This document shows, piece after piece, positions 7,321 through 14,831 of a stretch of DNA of 64,000 nt. The notes under the pieces were generated by a model, which was given only the letters and a program-made list of their open reading frames with translations, did no database searches and was not told the origin of the DNA. The position numbers and the translations under genes are program-made. Position 1 is the first letter of the stretch, and each line of letters opens with the position of its first letter. Source of the stretch: Paenilisteria rustica (GTDB lineage: Bacteria; Bacillota; Bacilli; Lactobacillales; Listeriaceae); contig NZ_JABJVM010000014.1 in the NCBI RefSeq assembly GCF_013820765.1, positions 19,585-83,584 of the forward strand. Direction: 5' to 3'.

Positions 7321-7762
7321 AACTACGCTCCTCGCCCTTAATCCGCTCCTCATAAGGAACCAACTCCAAATCTATCCCCTTTTTCGCTTTAAGTTTCGTG
7401 AATGCATCCAAATCAAGCGGACCATAAGGCTTCTCCCACTCCAAATCAAAAATCCAATACTGCGGATTCTGATGCTTCAAACGACGTTCCCCAACTTCCT
7501 CCGCGTCCTCCGATTTAGCAATCAAATACGCCTCATTCCAATCCACTTCTACAATATTCCCAATCATTTCTTCCGTATCATCCACGACAATCTTAAACAC
7601 ATTATCCATCGCCCCATCAGGATACCTCCGCACAAAGTCATGCTCCATCGTGTTAATCGCCACGATTTGATACTTATCATTCACAGCAATTTCATAATCA
7701 CCAGCCCCTGAACAGCCCGCCAGCGCGAATATACTCAAACTTCCAACTAATTTCTTTATCAT
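7313..7762 (-). CDS. Predicted lipoprotein, unknown function
   Basis: 149 residues. A lipoprotein signal peptide is visible: MIKKLVGSLSIFALAGCSG, with lipobox LAGC and the modified Cys at residue 17. The mature part is charged and soluble-looking (EIAVNDKYQIVAINTMEHDF). It should be tethered to the outer face of the membrane. It is the first gene of a two-gene unit with the small membrane protein. No family recognised. Confidence 0.7.
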   Translation of the reverse strand: MIKKLVGSLSIFALAGCSGAGDYEIAVNDKYQIVAINTMEHDFVRRYPDGAMDNVFKIVVDDTEEMIGNIVEVDWNEAYLIAKSEDAEEVGERRLKHQNPQYWIFDLEWEKPYGPLDLDAFTKLKAKKGIDLELVPYEERIKGEERSYE

Positions 7763-7821
7763 CTGAATTCACTCTTTTCTGCCATTTCCCTATGTAAAAC
7801 TATCCCATTCCACTTTATCAT

Positions 7822-7859
7822 AAAAAAACAGCGAAGACCAAAAACTGATCTCCGCCGCT
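7822..7859 (-). terminator. Probable terminator of the PqqD-like gene
   Basis: On the minus strand an imperfect hairpin (AGCGGCGGAGATCA ... TGGTCTTCGCT) is followed by TGTTTTTTTA. It begins a few bases after the stop at 7864. The stem has mismatches, so it is moderate. Confidence 0.5.
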
Positions 7860-7863
7860 CTCC

Positions 7864-8208
7864 TTATCCTCTTTTCCACTGCAACCAACTATACGAATCC
7901 ATGATTTGCAAGAACCGGACTAACCTCGACAAACTCATCCCATCCTCGTTTCCAAACGTCCGCGAAAACCGCTCCTCCATCTCTGGAATCGATGTCTCCC
8001 CGTCCATTTGCGAAAGAATAAAATACCCATGTTCATCAAGCTTAATACGTCGTTCTGTCGGCTGCTTCAAAAGTTTCGTCGCCACGCGCTCGAGCCAAGC
8101 CGAACGCGGCACAATCAAATACTTCTCCTGCTCCGCCACTTCCAAAACTAGATTCTCCTTCAAAACTGGAATTTCCTCCAACATATTGCGCCGTTCTTTT
8201 TTTCGCAT
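7864..8208 (-). CDS. PqqD-like small protein
   Basis: 114 residues. The region LIVPRSAWLERVATKLLKQPTE and then KLDEHGYFILSQMDGETSI, followed by a helical SRLVRFLQIM, fits the PqqD fold (peptide chaperone of radical-SAM peptide maturases), here longer than the usual 90 residues. No radical-SAM partner or precursor peptide is visible nearby, so it is probably one of the stand-alone PqqD proteins common in Firmicutes. ATG 8208 has GGGAGGG about 9 bases upstream; ATG at 8184 is an alternative. Confidence 0.6.
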   Translation of the reverse strand: MRKKERRNMLEEIPVLKENLVLEVAEQEKYLIVPRSAWLERVATKLLKQPTERRIKLDEHGYFILSQMDGETSIPEMEERFSRTFGNEDGMSLSRLVRFLQIMDSYSWLQWKRG

Positions 8209-8448
8209 AGAATAATTCCCTCCCTATGTCCAAACATTTAGCACTACGAAACTATGCTGTACCTATAAAGCGGAGCGACAAATGATTAGATGCTAGGCAA
8301 AGGCAAGTACCAGCGCGGAGTGTACGAATTGTACATCAACTAAAAACAGGAAGGGAGTCTCACCCCCGACCATGTGAGAAGTTATGCGAAGTACGGCGTA
8401 GAAGAGCACTGGAACGGAGCCTTTAACGACGCAGCTGAGCGTTTGTCG

Positions 8449-10347
8449 TTACGCTTTCTTCTTTTTTGGTACTGTAGAGAAGTAAAGTAGCGTACACACA
8501 ATCAAGAACACCAAGAATGGTAACCATTGATTCGAAAGCAGGTACTCGGTCGGAATAATGTTCGGGTTAATCGAAATCACAAACGCGATTATAACGCCAA
8601 GCAGCGATTCCCCCGCGATTAAACCAGACGCAAACAATGTACCACGCTCGATGCGCTCTGCTTTTTCCTTGTCCTTTTTCAACTTGATTACTTGGTTTAC
8701 GATCAAACGTACAAATCCACCGAACATAACCGTCGCACTGATGTTTAGCGGCAAGTATAGACCTACTGCGAAAACAAGCGAGTTCATGCCTAGGAATTCA
8801 ATCACAACGGCAATCGAAACCCCGATAAAGATGAGCGTCCACGGCAGATTACCATTCAAAATACCTTCTGCGAGAATTTTCATCAACGCCGCTTTTGGAG
8901 CTGGTAATGCTTCAGAACCCATGCCATATGCGTTATCTAGCAACGTCAAAATGTAACCCATCACAAGACCACTGGCGATAACACCGATCATCATCGCAAC
9001 TTGCTGTTTCCAAGGCGTCCCACCAACGAGATACCCGGTTTTCAAATCTTGTGAAATATCACCCGCAACCGCAAGTGCCGTACAAACAATCGCGGCAACC
9101 GTCAATGTCAACACAATGCCTTCTGTACCGCTGTAACCAAACGATTTATAAGCAATCGCCACAATTAAAAGCGTCGCAATCGTCATCCCTGAAACTGGTG
9201 ACGAAGAACTGCCGACAATTCCAACAATCCGTGATGCCACTGTAACGAATAAGAATCCGAAAATCGCAATCGCCAAGGCGCCAATAATCCCCACATTCGT
9301 GAACGGATCAAACGCGATAATCACGATTAGCACGGTAATCCCAATCAAAACCCATTTCATCGGAATATCTTTATCTGTACGCTCAATTTCAAGCATTTTC
9401 TGACCTTTATTTTTATTCAGACTAACCATCGTACTGCGAAGTGTCTGAATAATCGCCGGCATCGTTTTCGCAAGTGTAATCAGACCACCCGCAGCAACCG
9501 CACCCGCGCCGATATAACGAATATAATTATCCCAAATCATACTCGCATCTAAATTCTTCAACGCCTCTGTCGCTGGGAAAATAACATCCGAACTCCCAGC
9601 ACCGAAAAACGCAATCGACGGAATCAAAACGAGCGATGCCATCAAACCACCGGCCACCATCTGACCCGCAATTTTCGGCCCGATAATGAACCCAACGCCG
9701 AGTAAGGCCGGATAAATTTGCGTCCCGATAAAGGCATTCTGGAAATTATAAATCCCCGTCTGCACATCACTTCGGAACACTTTGAAACCATCTGTAAGAA
9801 CTTTTACAAGCGCACCAACTCCGAAACCAAATACGACGAGTTTCGCTTGCGCACCGCCACCTTTTTCACCCGTTTTCAGAACTTCCGCACAGGCCGTTCC
9901 TTCGGGATACGGCAACGTTTCATGTTCATTAACAATCAGCATTCTACGAAGTGGCACCATCATGAACACGCCCAGGAATCCCCCGGTTAGCACGATAAAT
10001 ACCAGCATAATTTGGTTGATATCCACGCCCATCATGAACAGCGCAGGAATTGTAAATACCGCACCAGCACCGAGCGCTTCCCCCGCCGTCGTCATCGTCT
10101 GTACAATATTATTTTCTAAAATAGAATCCCGTCTAAAAATACCACGCAAAATCCCCATCGAAATAACTGCCGCTGGAATCGACGCCGATACCGTCAAACC
10201 TACTTTGAGTCCTAAGTAAGCATTTGCCGCACCGAACAAAATTGAAAGAATAATACCAAGAATAATGGCAGTTGCAGTCAACTCTGGCAGTGATTTGGAA
10301 GCAGGTATGTAAGGCTGAAATTTCTTGCTACCCATTTTATCACTCAT
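8449..10347 (-). CDS. OPT-family oligopeptide transporter
   Basis: 632 residues with about 15 hydrophobic segments. The N-terminal ELTATAIILGIILSILFGAA and NAYLGLKVGLTVSASIPAAV is the hallmark start of OPT proteins, and NIVQTMTTAGEALGAGAVFT and LPYPEGTACAEVLKTGE are further conserved blocks. The family takes up oligopeptides or metal chelates using the proton gradient. ATG 10347 has AGGAG about 10 bases upstream. No linked peptidase, so the substrate is unknown. It is transcribed alone. Confidence 0.9.
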   Translation of the reverse strand: MSDKMGSKKFQPYIPASKSLPELTATAIILGIILSILFGAANAYLGLKVGLTVSASIPAAVISMGILRGIFRRDSILENNIVQTMTTAGEALGAGAVFTIPALFMMGVDINQIMLVFIVLTGGFLGVFMMVPLRRMLIVNEHETLPYPEGTACAEVLKTGEKGGGAQAKLVVFGFGVGALVKVLTDGFKVFRSDVQTGIYNFQNAFIGTQIYPALLGVGFIIGPKIAGQMVAGGLMASLVLIPSIAFFGAGSSDVIFPATEALKNLDASMIWDNYIRYIGAGAVAAGGLITLAKTMPAIIQTLRSTMVSLNKNKGQKMLEIERTDKDIPMKWVLIGITVLIVIIAFDPFTNVGIIGALAIAIFGFLFVTVASRIVGIVGSSSSPVSGMTIATLLIVAIAYKSFGYSGTEGIVLTLTVAAIVCTALAVAGDISQDLKTGYLVGGTPWKQQVAMMIGVIASGLVMGYILTLLDNAYGMGSEALPAPKAALMKILAEGILNGNLPWTLIFIGVSIAVVIEFLGMNSLVFAVGLYLPLNISATVMFGGFVRLIVNQVIKLKKDKEKAERIERGTLFASGLIAGESLLGVIIAFVISINPNIIPTEYLLSNQWLPFLVFLIVCTLLYFSTVPKKKKA

Positions 10348-10480
10348 TTTGTAACTACTCCTTTTATGTTTTGTGTAATCTCTGTTCCTTTAAAGCAAAG
10401 ATTCAGTTTCTATTTTAACGCTACTTTATTATTTTCGCAAAGGAAATCTGGACAAAAGAACAAAAATGTACAATCACTGC

Positions 10481-10650
10481 TTGAGTAATGACGCATCGCT
10501 ATGTTATAATTAGGGTAAATTAAAAGAGAGTCGTGTTCCACCACAACTCCCTAATATAGAATGACGTAAGCCGCTTCAAAGACGGTGACTTTCGTTTAAA
10601 ATGGTACGAACCCATCTAATCTCCTGTCAGAGTGTGTAGATGGGTTTTAT
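10481..10650 (+). ncRNA. Antisense RNA antitoxin, copy 1 (RatA/SR4-like)
   Basis: A plus-strand promoter TTGAGT (10481-10486) / TGTTATAAT (-10 at 10505-10510, spacer 18) would start an RNA near 10517. It would end at hairpin arms AACCCATCTA / TAGATGGGTT (10609-10618, 10637-10646) followed by TTATTT. It contains no gene and overlaps the 3' part of the opposing toxin mRNA, the arrangement of TxpA/RatA and BsrG/SR4 type I systems. The internal block GACGTAAGCCGCTTCAAAGA and GGTGACTTTCGTTTA is shared with copy 2. Confidence 0.7.
10522..10549 (-). terminator. Terminator of toxin mRNA, copy 1
   Basis: Read on the minus strand: hairpin arms GAGTTGTG / CACGACTC (one G-T pair) with a six-base loop, followed by TCTTTTAATTT. 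It lies about 100 bases after the toxin stop, leaving a long 3' UTR complementary to the antisense RNA. Confidence 0.65.
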
Positions 10651-10754
10651 TTGTCTTCTTTCATTGCTTGCACAATAACGATGACCAGCTTGATTAATGA
10701 TATAACGAACATACCAAAACCAAGCGCCAAAGTTAACGATTCTGCAACTGACAT
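10647..10754 (-). CDS. Type I toxin, putative holin-like (Hol_Tox / TxpA-BsrG type), copy 1
   Basis: 35 residues, too small for routine gene calling: begins MSVAESLTLALGFGMFVIS and ends QAMKEDK. A single hydrophobic helix (about 6-30) and a short charged tail match the family annotated as putative holin-like toxin, membrane peptides of type I toxin-antitoxin systems. AGAGGAA lies upstream of the ATG. An extended -10 (TGG-TATAAT, complement of 10855-10863) gives a start about 95 bases upstream. Expression should be held down by the antisense RNA at 10481-10650. A longer overlapping frame (10627-10812) is a shadow. Confidence 0.8.
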   Translation of the reverse strand: MSVAESLTLALGFGMFVISLIKLVIVIVQAMKEDK

Positions 10755-10986
10755 TAGGCATTTCCTCTCTCCAGATTTGATAGCCTACATACATAAGCAT
10801 CACTCCTTTCAATTAGAAAGCCACCATCCTTTACACACCTTACTCTACGCGACTATTATACCACGGTATTTCCAATATCTTTAAATAAAGATTATTCTAT
10901 AAATCATTGTTTCCTAACTTTTCTCGTAACGAGTAGCTAGAGAAACATAAGATATGGCAATTTTAAAACACTATTACATTCGTCGC

Positions 10987-11156
10987 TTGAGTAGTGATGC
11001 TTATCTGTGCTATACTTAGGGTAATAAAAAGAGAGCCGTGGTGGTACACGACTCCCTAGTATAGAATGACGTAAGCCGCTTCAAAGACGGTGACTTTCGT
11101 TTACATGTTATAAAAACCATCTAATCTCCGGTCAGGGTATAATCAGATGGTTTTTT
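10987..11156 (+). ncRNA. Antisense RNA antitoxin, copy 2 (RatA/SR4-like)
   Basis: Promoter TTGAGT (10987-10992) / TATACT (11011-11016), spacer 18. Hairpin terminator AAAACCATCT / AGATGGTTTT (11113-11122, 11145-11154) with trailing T residues. Same layout as copy 1, but the terminator stem sequence and part of the body differ, which would help each antisense RNA pair with its own toxin mRNA. Confidence 0.7.
11022..11054 (-). terminator. Terminator of toxin mRNA, copy 2
   Basis: Minus-strand hairpin GAGTCGTG / CACGGCTC around a six-base loop, followed by TCTTTTTATT. Equivalent to 10522-10549. Confidence 0.65.
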
Positions 11157-11262
11157 ATTTGTCGTTTTTCATTGCTTGCACCATTACGATAACGAGCTTG
11201 AGGAAGGATAGAATAAACATTCCAAACCCAAGTGCCATCATAATCGATTCTGCAACTGACAT
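11155..11262 (-). CDS. Type I toxin, putative holin-like (Hol_Tox / TxpA-BsrG type), copy 2
   Basis: 35 residues: begins MSVAESIMMALGFGMFILSF and ends QAMKNDK. About three quarters identical to copy 1, with changes concentrated in the membrane helix and all conservative. GAAAGGAAA lies upstream of the ATG, and an extended -10 (TGA-TATAAT on the minus strand, about 11362-11370) lies about 100 bases upstream. Same interpretation as copy 1. Confidence 0.8.
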   Translation of the reverse strand: MSVAESIMMALGFGMFILSFLKLVIVMVQAMKNDK

Positions 11263-11540
11263 CAGACATTTCCTTTCTCCAGATTTGATAACCTACATAC
11301 ATAAGCATCACTCCCTTCAATCAGAAAGCCACCATCCTTTACACACCTTACTCTACACGACTATTATATCATGTTTTTTCCAATATCTTTAAATAAAGAT
11401 TATTCTATAACTCATCGTTTCCTAACTTTTTTCGTAACGTATTTAAAGAACGATCCTTGATACATCACTACCGTATCAAGGGTCGTTCTTTTGCGTCTGA
11501 AAACATTTTTAATGCATTCGTAAAAGCCCTATCAAAAGAT

Positions 11541-11605
11541 TTGACACACATAAATATATAATATAACATATACCTATGATTACTATGCATATAAAACATA
11601 TGCAT
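11541..11605 (+). promoter_or_regulatory. padR promoter and candidate PadR operator
   Basis: TTGACA at 11541-11546 is a consensus -35; A/T-rich candidates for the -10 follow (for example TAACAT at 11564-11569, spacer 17). Downstream is a perfect inverted repeat ATGCATAT-5-ATATGCAT (11585-11592, 11598-11605), ending just before the Shine-Dalgarno. PadR proteins usually repress their own operon from such palindromes; assignment is inference. Confidence 0.6.
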
Positions 11606-11620
11606 CGGAAGGAGACTGTT

Positions 11621-11965
11621 ATGAAGATTAGTAAAGAGTTGCTAAAAGGTAGTACCACCACTCTTATTTTAAGCCTACTGAATTCAAAACCAATGTATGG
11701 CTATGAAATTATTAAAGAGTTGGAAATGAAGTCTGAGGGAATTTTTAGTTTGAAAGAAGGAACGATCTATCCCATTCTGCACACCCTTGAAGATAAAGGA
11801 TTTATTATCTCTTATTGGGGAGAAGGCCAGGGTAAGAGAAAGCGAAAATACTATAATATCAATGAAAAAGGCAAGGAATTTATACAGGAAAAAAAAGAGG
11901 AATGGTCCATCTTTAAAACTGCCGTGGACGAGGTGTTGAAAGGAGAGAAAACTGTATGCGATTAG
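11621..11965 (+). CDS. PadR-family transcriptional regulator
   Basis: 114 residues. The PadR winged helix is clear: LKGSTTTLILSLLNSKPMYG, YEIIKELE, FSLKEGTIYPILHTLEDKGF (recognition helix and wing), then YYNINEKGKEFIQEKKEEW. ATG 11621 has GGAAGGAG 6 bases upstream; an upstream in-frame ATG at 11576 lies within the operator region. It overlaps the next gene by 10 bases, so it probably autoregulates a two-gene operon whose effector is the SEDS-like membrane protein. PadR paired with a DUF1700-type protein is a recurrent arrangement in Firmicutes. Confidence 0.9.
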   Translation: MKISKELLKGSTTTLILSLLNSKPMYGYEIIKELEMKSEGIFSLKEGTIYPILHTLEDKGFIISYWGEGQGKRKRKYYNINEKGKEFIQEKKEEWSIFKTAVDEVLKGEKTVCD

Positions 11966-13209
11966 AAGACGATTTTGAAGTATATATGAAAGAATTGTGT
12001 AAAAAAATAAGAAATAAAGATGTGCACGCTAGTCTAAAACTGGAAATAAGTGATCATCTTCAAACGCTTAAGGAGGAAGCCTTACTTGCAGGGCTCTCAG
12101 AAGAAGAGGCTACTGCTCAGGCGTTGGATCGTATGGGAGATGTGAAATCGCTTGGAAAACAGCTTAACAAAACACACAAAGCACCGATGGATATCAAAAC
12201 CTTACTCCCAGTAATGATAGCCTCACTGTTTGGATTACTCGTCATGTATTATTTACAATTTCATTCTACGTTTACAGAGCTTCAGAATATGAAAGTATTT
12301 AATAAGAGTCTTATCTTTTACTTAGTAGGAATTCTGCTGATGCTAAGCTTTTCTAGGCTTGATTATAGAAAGTTGTTAAAGTATTCCAAACACCTATACG
12401 TGGGGACCGTCCTAATTCTATTAATAACGGTTATTTTTGGCGTTAGAGTAGATGGTTTACCTTTTTTAATCTTAGGTTTTGCTAATGTTAATTTTATCGA
12501 GATTACTCCATTTCTCCTCGTTATATCCTTTGCTGGAATCTTTCATTCTTGGAACTGGAACGATTCTCGAAAATCTTGGCTTGGAGTAGGTATCTTGGCA
12601 TTTCCGATTTTGTTGCTCTTTACAACAAGTGCCTTAGCAACTTCTATCATTTGTATTATTGGTTGCATAGCCATTATGCTCAGTTCTAAAGCCAGCATTA
12701 AACAAACTGTAGCGTACGCAGCTGCTACTTTTATATGGCCAGTCTTCAACCTAGTGATTCTATTGCAAAATTATACATTAATCAATACCGTGGACATTAA
12801 AAATCTAGGCGCATCTAATTTTATCGGAAGTAGTCTTAATCTGACACCAAATTTAATTTCTGAGGTACATACAGATTTAATATTCATGTACATCATCTAT
12901 TCATTTGGCTGGTTAGCCGCGATTATTGCTGTTGTGTTGATTGTCTTTTTTATCTGTAGAATATTGCGTGCGGCGAAAAACATTCCTTTCATTTATGGCA
13001 AAATGCTGGTTATAGGATTGGCGGTAACTTTTGCAAGCCAATTTATACTAAGCATATTGACAAACTTAGGCTTCTCACCTTTATCTGATGCGGCCATGCC
13101 ATTCATGAGCTTTGGCGGCACACACATATTGTTCGAGATGATTGCATTAGGCTTGATTTTAAGCGTATTTAAAAGACGTAAAGTAGCTGATATACCTGGT
13201 TTGACATAA
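11956..13209 (+). CDS. DUF1700-like prefix fused to SEDS (FtsW/RodA/SpoVE)-like membrane protein
   Basis: 417 residues. Residues 1-75 form a soluble helical prefix like DUF1700/permease-prefix domains (EISDHLQTLKEEALLAGLSE, then TAQALDRMGDVKSLGKQL). The rest has about ten membrane helices with SEDS landmarks: ISEVHTDLIF with HTD at 305-307, where polymerases carry an essential Asp, and the C-terminal PFMSFGGTHILFEMIALGLI. SEDS proteins polymerise glycan strands with a class B PBP partner. The usual EE(L/F)G after HTDFIF is YSFG here, and the QPSE block reads NFIEITPF, so activity may differ. It overlaps padR, which suggests induction under envelope stress. Confidence 0.75.
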   Translation: MRLEDDFEVYMKELCKKIRNKDVHASLKLEISDHLQTLKEEALLAGLSEEEATAQALDRMGDVKSLGKQLNKTHKAPMDIKTLLPVMIASLFGLLVMYYLQFHSTFTELQNMKVFNKSLIFYLVGILLMLSFSRLDYRKLLKYSKHLYVGTVLILLITVIFGVRVDGLPFLILGFANVNFIEITPFLLVISFAGIFHSWNWNDSRKSWLGVGILAFPILLLFTTSALATSIICIIGCIAIMLSSKASIKQTVAYAAATFIWPVFNLVILLQNYTLINTVDIKNLGASNFIGSSLNLTPNLISEVHTDLIFMYIIYSFGWLAAIIAVVLIVFFICRILRAAKNIPFIYGKMLVIGLAVTFASQFILSILTNLGFSPLSDAAMPFMSFGGTHILFEMIALGLILSVFKRRKVADIPGLT

Positions 13210-13223
13210 TCTCACAAAACATC

Positions 13224-13268
13224 AAAAGCGCTAAAAAAGCTATCAAACCAAGCTTTTTTAGCGCTTTT
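13224..13268 (+). terminator. Strong hairpin terminator
   Basis: Perfect arms AAAAGCGCTAAAAAAGCT / AGCTTTTTTAGCGCTTTT with a 9-base loop. It lies between the SEDS-like gene and the convergent HAD gene and could serve both strands. Confidence 0.85.
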
Positions 13269-13293
13269 CTATCAAACAGCCAGCTGTTCTTTT

Positions 13294-14064
13294 TTATAGT
13301 AATCCCAATCGCTGTAACCCTTTCAAAATCCCGTCATTATCCACGGAATCAGTCACGAAATCAGCTATCGCCTTCACTTCATCACGACCATTTTCCATCG
13401 CGACTCCCGTGCCGACTTCTTGTAGCATTTCGATATCGTTCAGACCGTCGCCAAACGCGTACGCATCCTCAATTTTGAAATCCAAGCGCTTCAGCATTTC
13501 GCGAATACCAACTGCTTTCGAACCGTTCGCCGGCGCCACATCCATCGACACATCGTGCCAGCGCAAGAATCCGTATTCAGGGAACTTCTCTTTATAAAAA
13601 GCATCATGGCTCTCATCTGCAAATAGCAAACATTGATACAACGTCCGCCCTTTATAAAATTCCGCATCAAGCTCTGGATACCCCTCTTTAAGCGAGTTCA
13701 TGCCCTCGTGCACCTTATGATGATCCGGAATATTCGTACGCAACGTCTCCTCGTTCATAAATACAAGTGGATGATCGCGCTCTTCCGTCACTTCGATTAA
13801 ACGCTCCATCGACGCCTGCGGTAATGGGTTATCAAACACCATTTCCCCTTCAAAAACCACATATTGCCCATTGAAACTCACATATGAATTAATATTCAGT
13901 TCCTCACATATATCCTTTAATAAAAAAGGAGCCCGTCCAGACGCAATCGCCACGTAAACGCCCTTATCCTGCAGATCCTTCACTGCTTTTCTGGCTGAAT
14001 CTGGAATCTCCTTGTTGTCATTTACCAACGTACCATCTACATCAAAAAACACAATTTTCTTCAT
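13294..14064 (-). CDS. Cof-type HAD-IIB hydrolase (sugar-phosphate phosphatase-like)
   Basis: 256 residues. HAD motif I FFDVDGTLV (D8 nucleophile, D10), motif II IASGRA, motif III Lys in NGSKAVGI and motif IV FGDGLNDIEML, with a Cof-type cap between motifs II and III. Such enzymes dephosphorylate sugar phosphates or flavin precursors in the cytoplasm; the substrate cannot be read from sequence. ATG 14064 has GAGGAG about 9 bases upstream. It stands alone, divergent from rpoY-rnjA. Confidence 0.85.
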   Translation of the reverse strand: MKKIVFFDVDGTLVNDNKEIPDSARKAVKDLQDKGVYVAIASGRAPFLLKDICEELNINSYVSFNGQYVVFEGEMVFDNPLPQASMERLIEVTEERDHPLVFMNEETLRTNIPDHHKVHEGMNSLKEGYPELDAEFYKGRTLYQCLLFADESHDAFYKEKFPEYGFLRWHDVSMDVAPANGSKAVGIREMLKRLDFKIEDAYAFGDGLNDIEMLQEVGTGVAMENGRDEVKAIADFVTDSVDNDGILKGLQRLGLL

Positions 14065-14615
14065 AGTTCAAATCTCCTCAGACCAAATTTGCGGGAAAAA
14101 ATGCACCCATTTACTAATCTCACCATCCAGTATACCAAAAAAAGTGCGCTAGCGGGCAAAAACAGTATCTTCTATATCAGGCTTTTAAAATCACATGCAG
14201 TCACCCAAAAACACGATTTTCTAGCTTTCCATCACTTTTTCGAGCAATTTAAGTATATTGTAGTAGCATTTATCGTTTTTTATGGTATATTAGAACTCAA
14301 GGATAAAAGTTCGGATCTTGATTTCACAAAGAAGTGACTCGTTAAACCTACCGTGAATTGAAATCATTCTCTGCCCATTTTGTTTAAAATGCGTAGAATA
14401 ATGGTATTCAATTGGAGTAGGCGAAAAAAACGCAGAATGTCATGTTATATTCTAAAATCGTAGCCAAACAGACGCGCGGCTACTATTGTTTCTTTTTGCC
14501 TTTTTAACGAGCCTCACCCGTCTTATCCATGAAACTGTTATGTAAATAGATTGCAAATGAGGAGCAATGCTATTTTTACTAATGAATAATAACGAAACAT
14601 AAAGGAGAGAAAAAA
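14065..14615. other. Intergenic region upstream of rpoY-rnjA
   Basis: About 550 bases without a convincing gene; an 82-codon plus frame at 14089-14337 has no Shine-Dalgarno or recognisable content. A GTAGCC / GGCTAC hairpin (14460-14465, 14478-14483) followed by TATTGTTTCTTTTT looks like a terminator or attenuator about 130 bases before rpoY. It may belong to a leader controlling rpoY-rnjA. Confidence 0.4.
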
Positions 14616-14825
14616 ATGATTTTTAAAGTTTATTATCAAGCAACAAAAACCGAAACACCTGTCAGAGAAAAAACACAATCAATCTATGTGGAAGCGAAGG
14701 ACGTGCCAGAAGTGCGCGTTATTCTTAAAGACCAACCCTTCCATATTGAGCTAGTAGAACAATTGAGCGAGGCGCACCTACAATACGAAAAACAAAATGA
14801 AGATTTTCAACTGTGGGGGCAGTAA
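14616..14825 (+). CDS. rpoY: RNA polymerase epsilon subunit (YkzG, DUF1447)
   Basis: 69 residues, beginning [20 protein letters not shown], followed by [16 protein letters not shown]. Length and sequence match the small epsilon subunit of Firmicute RNA polymerase, which binds the core enzyme and resembles phage Gp2. AAGGAGAG is just upstream. It lies 6 bases before rnjA, the conserved pairing in Bacillus and Listeria, so the two are co-transcribed. Confidence 0.92.
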   Translation: MIFKVYYQATKTETPVREKTQSIYVEAKDVPEVRVILKDQPFHIELVEQLSEAHLQYEKQNEDFQLWGQ

Positions 14826-14831
14826 TCCGCT

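Larger units (their letters stand above)
10481..11443. repeat. Tandem duplication of a type I toxin-antitoxin module
   Basis: Two diverged copies, about 10481-10932 and 10987-11443, offset by roughly 506 bases. Both hold the antisense promoter, the conserved antisense block, the antisense terminator, the toxin gene, the toxin promoter and a common end (TAAATAAAGATTATTCTATA then TTTCCTAACTTTT). The copies differ in toxin codons and terminator stems, so the duplication is old or both copies are under selection. Confidence 0.85.

Noticed and set aside
10627..10812. 61-codon minus frame overlapping toxin copy 1
   Set aside because: It is in another frame from the Hol_Tox peptide and lacks its own signals. 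The counterpart at copy 2 (11132-11320) diverges in sequence more than the 35-residue genes do.
14089..14337. 82-codon plus frame upstream of rpoY
   Set aside because: No Shine-Dalgarno, no recognisable domain and it lies in a leader/promoter region.
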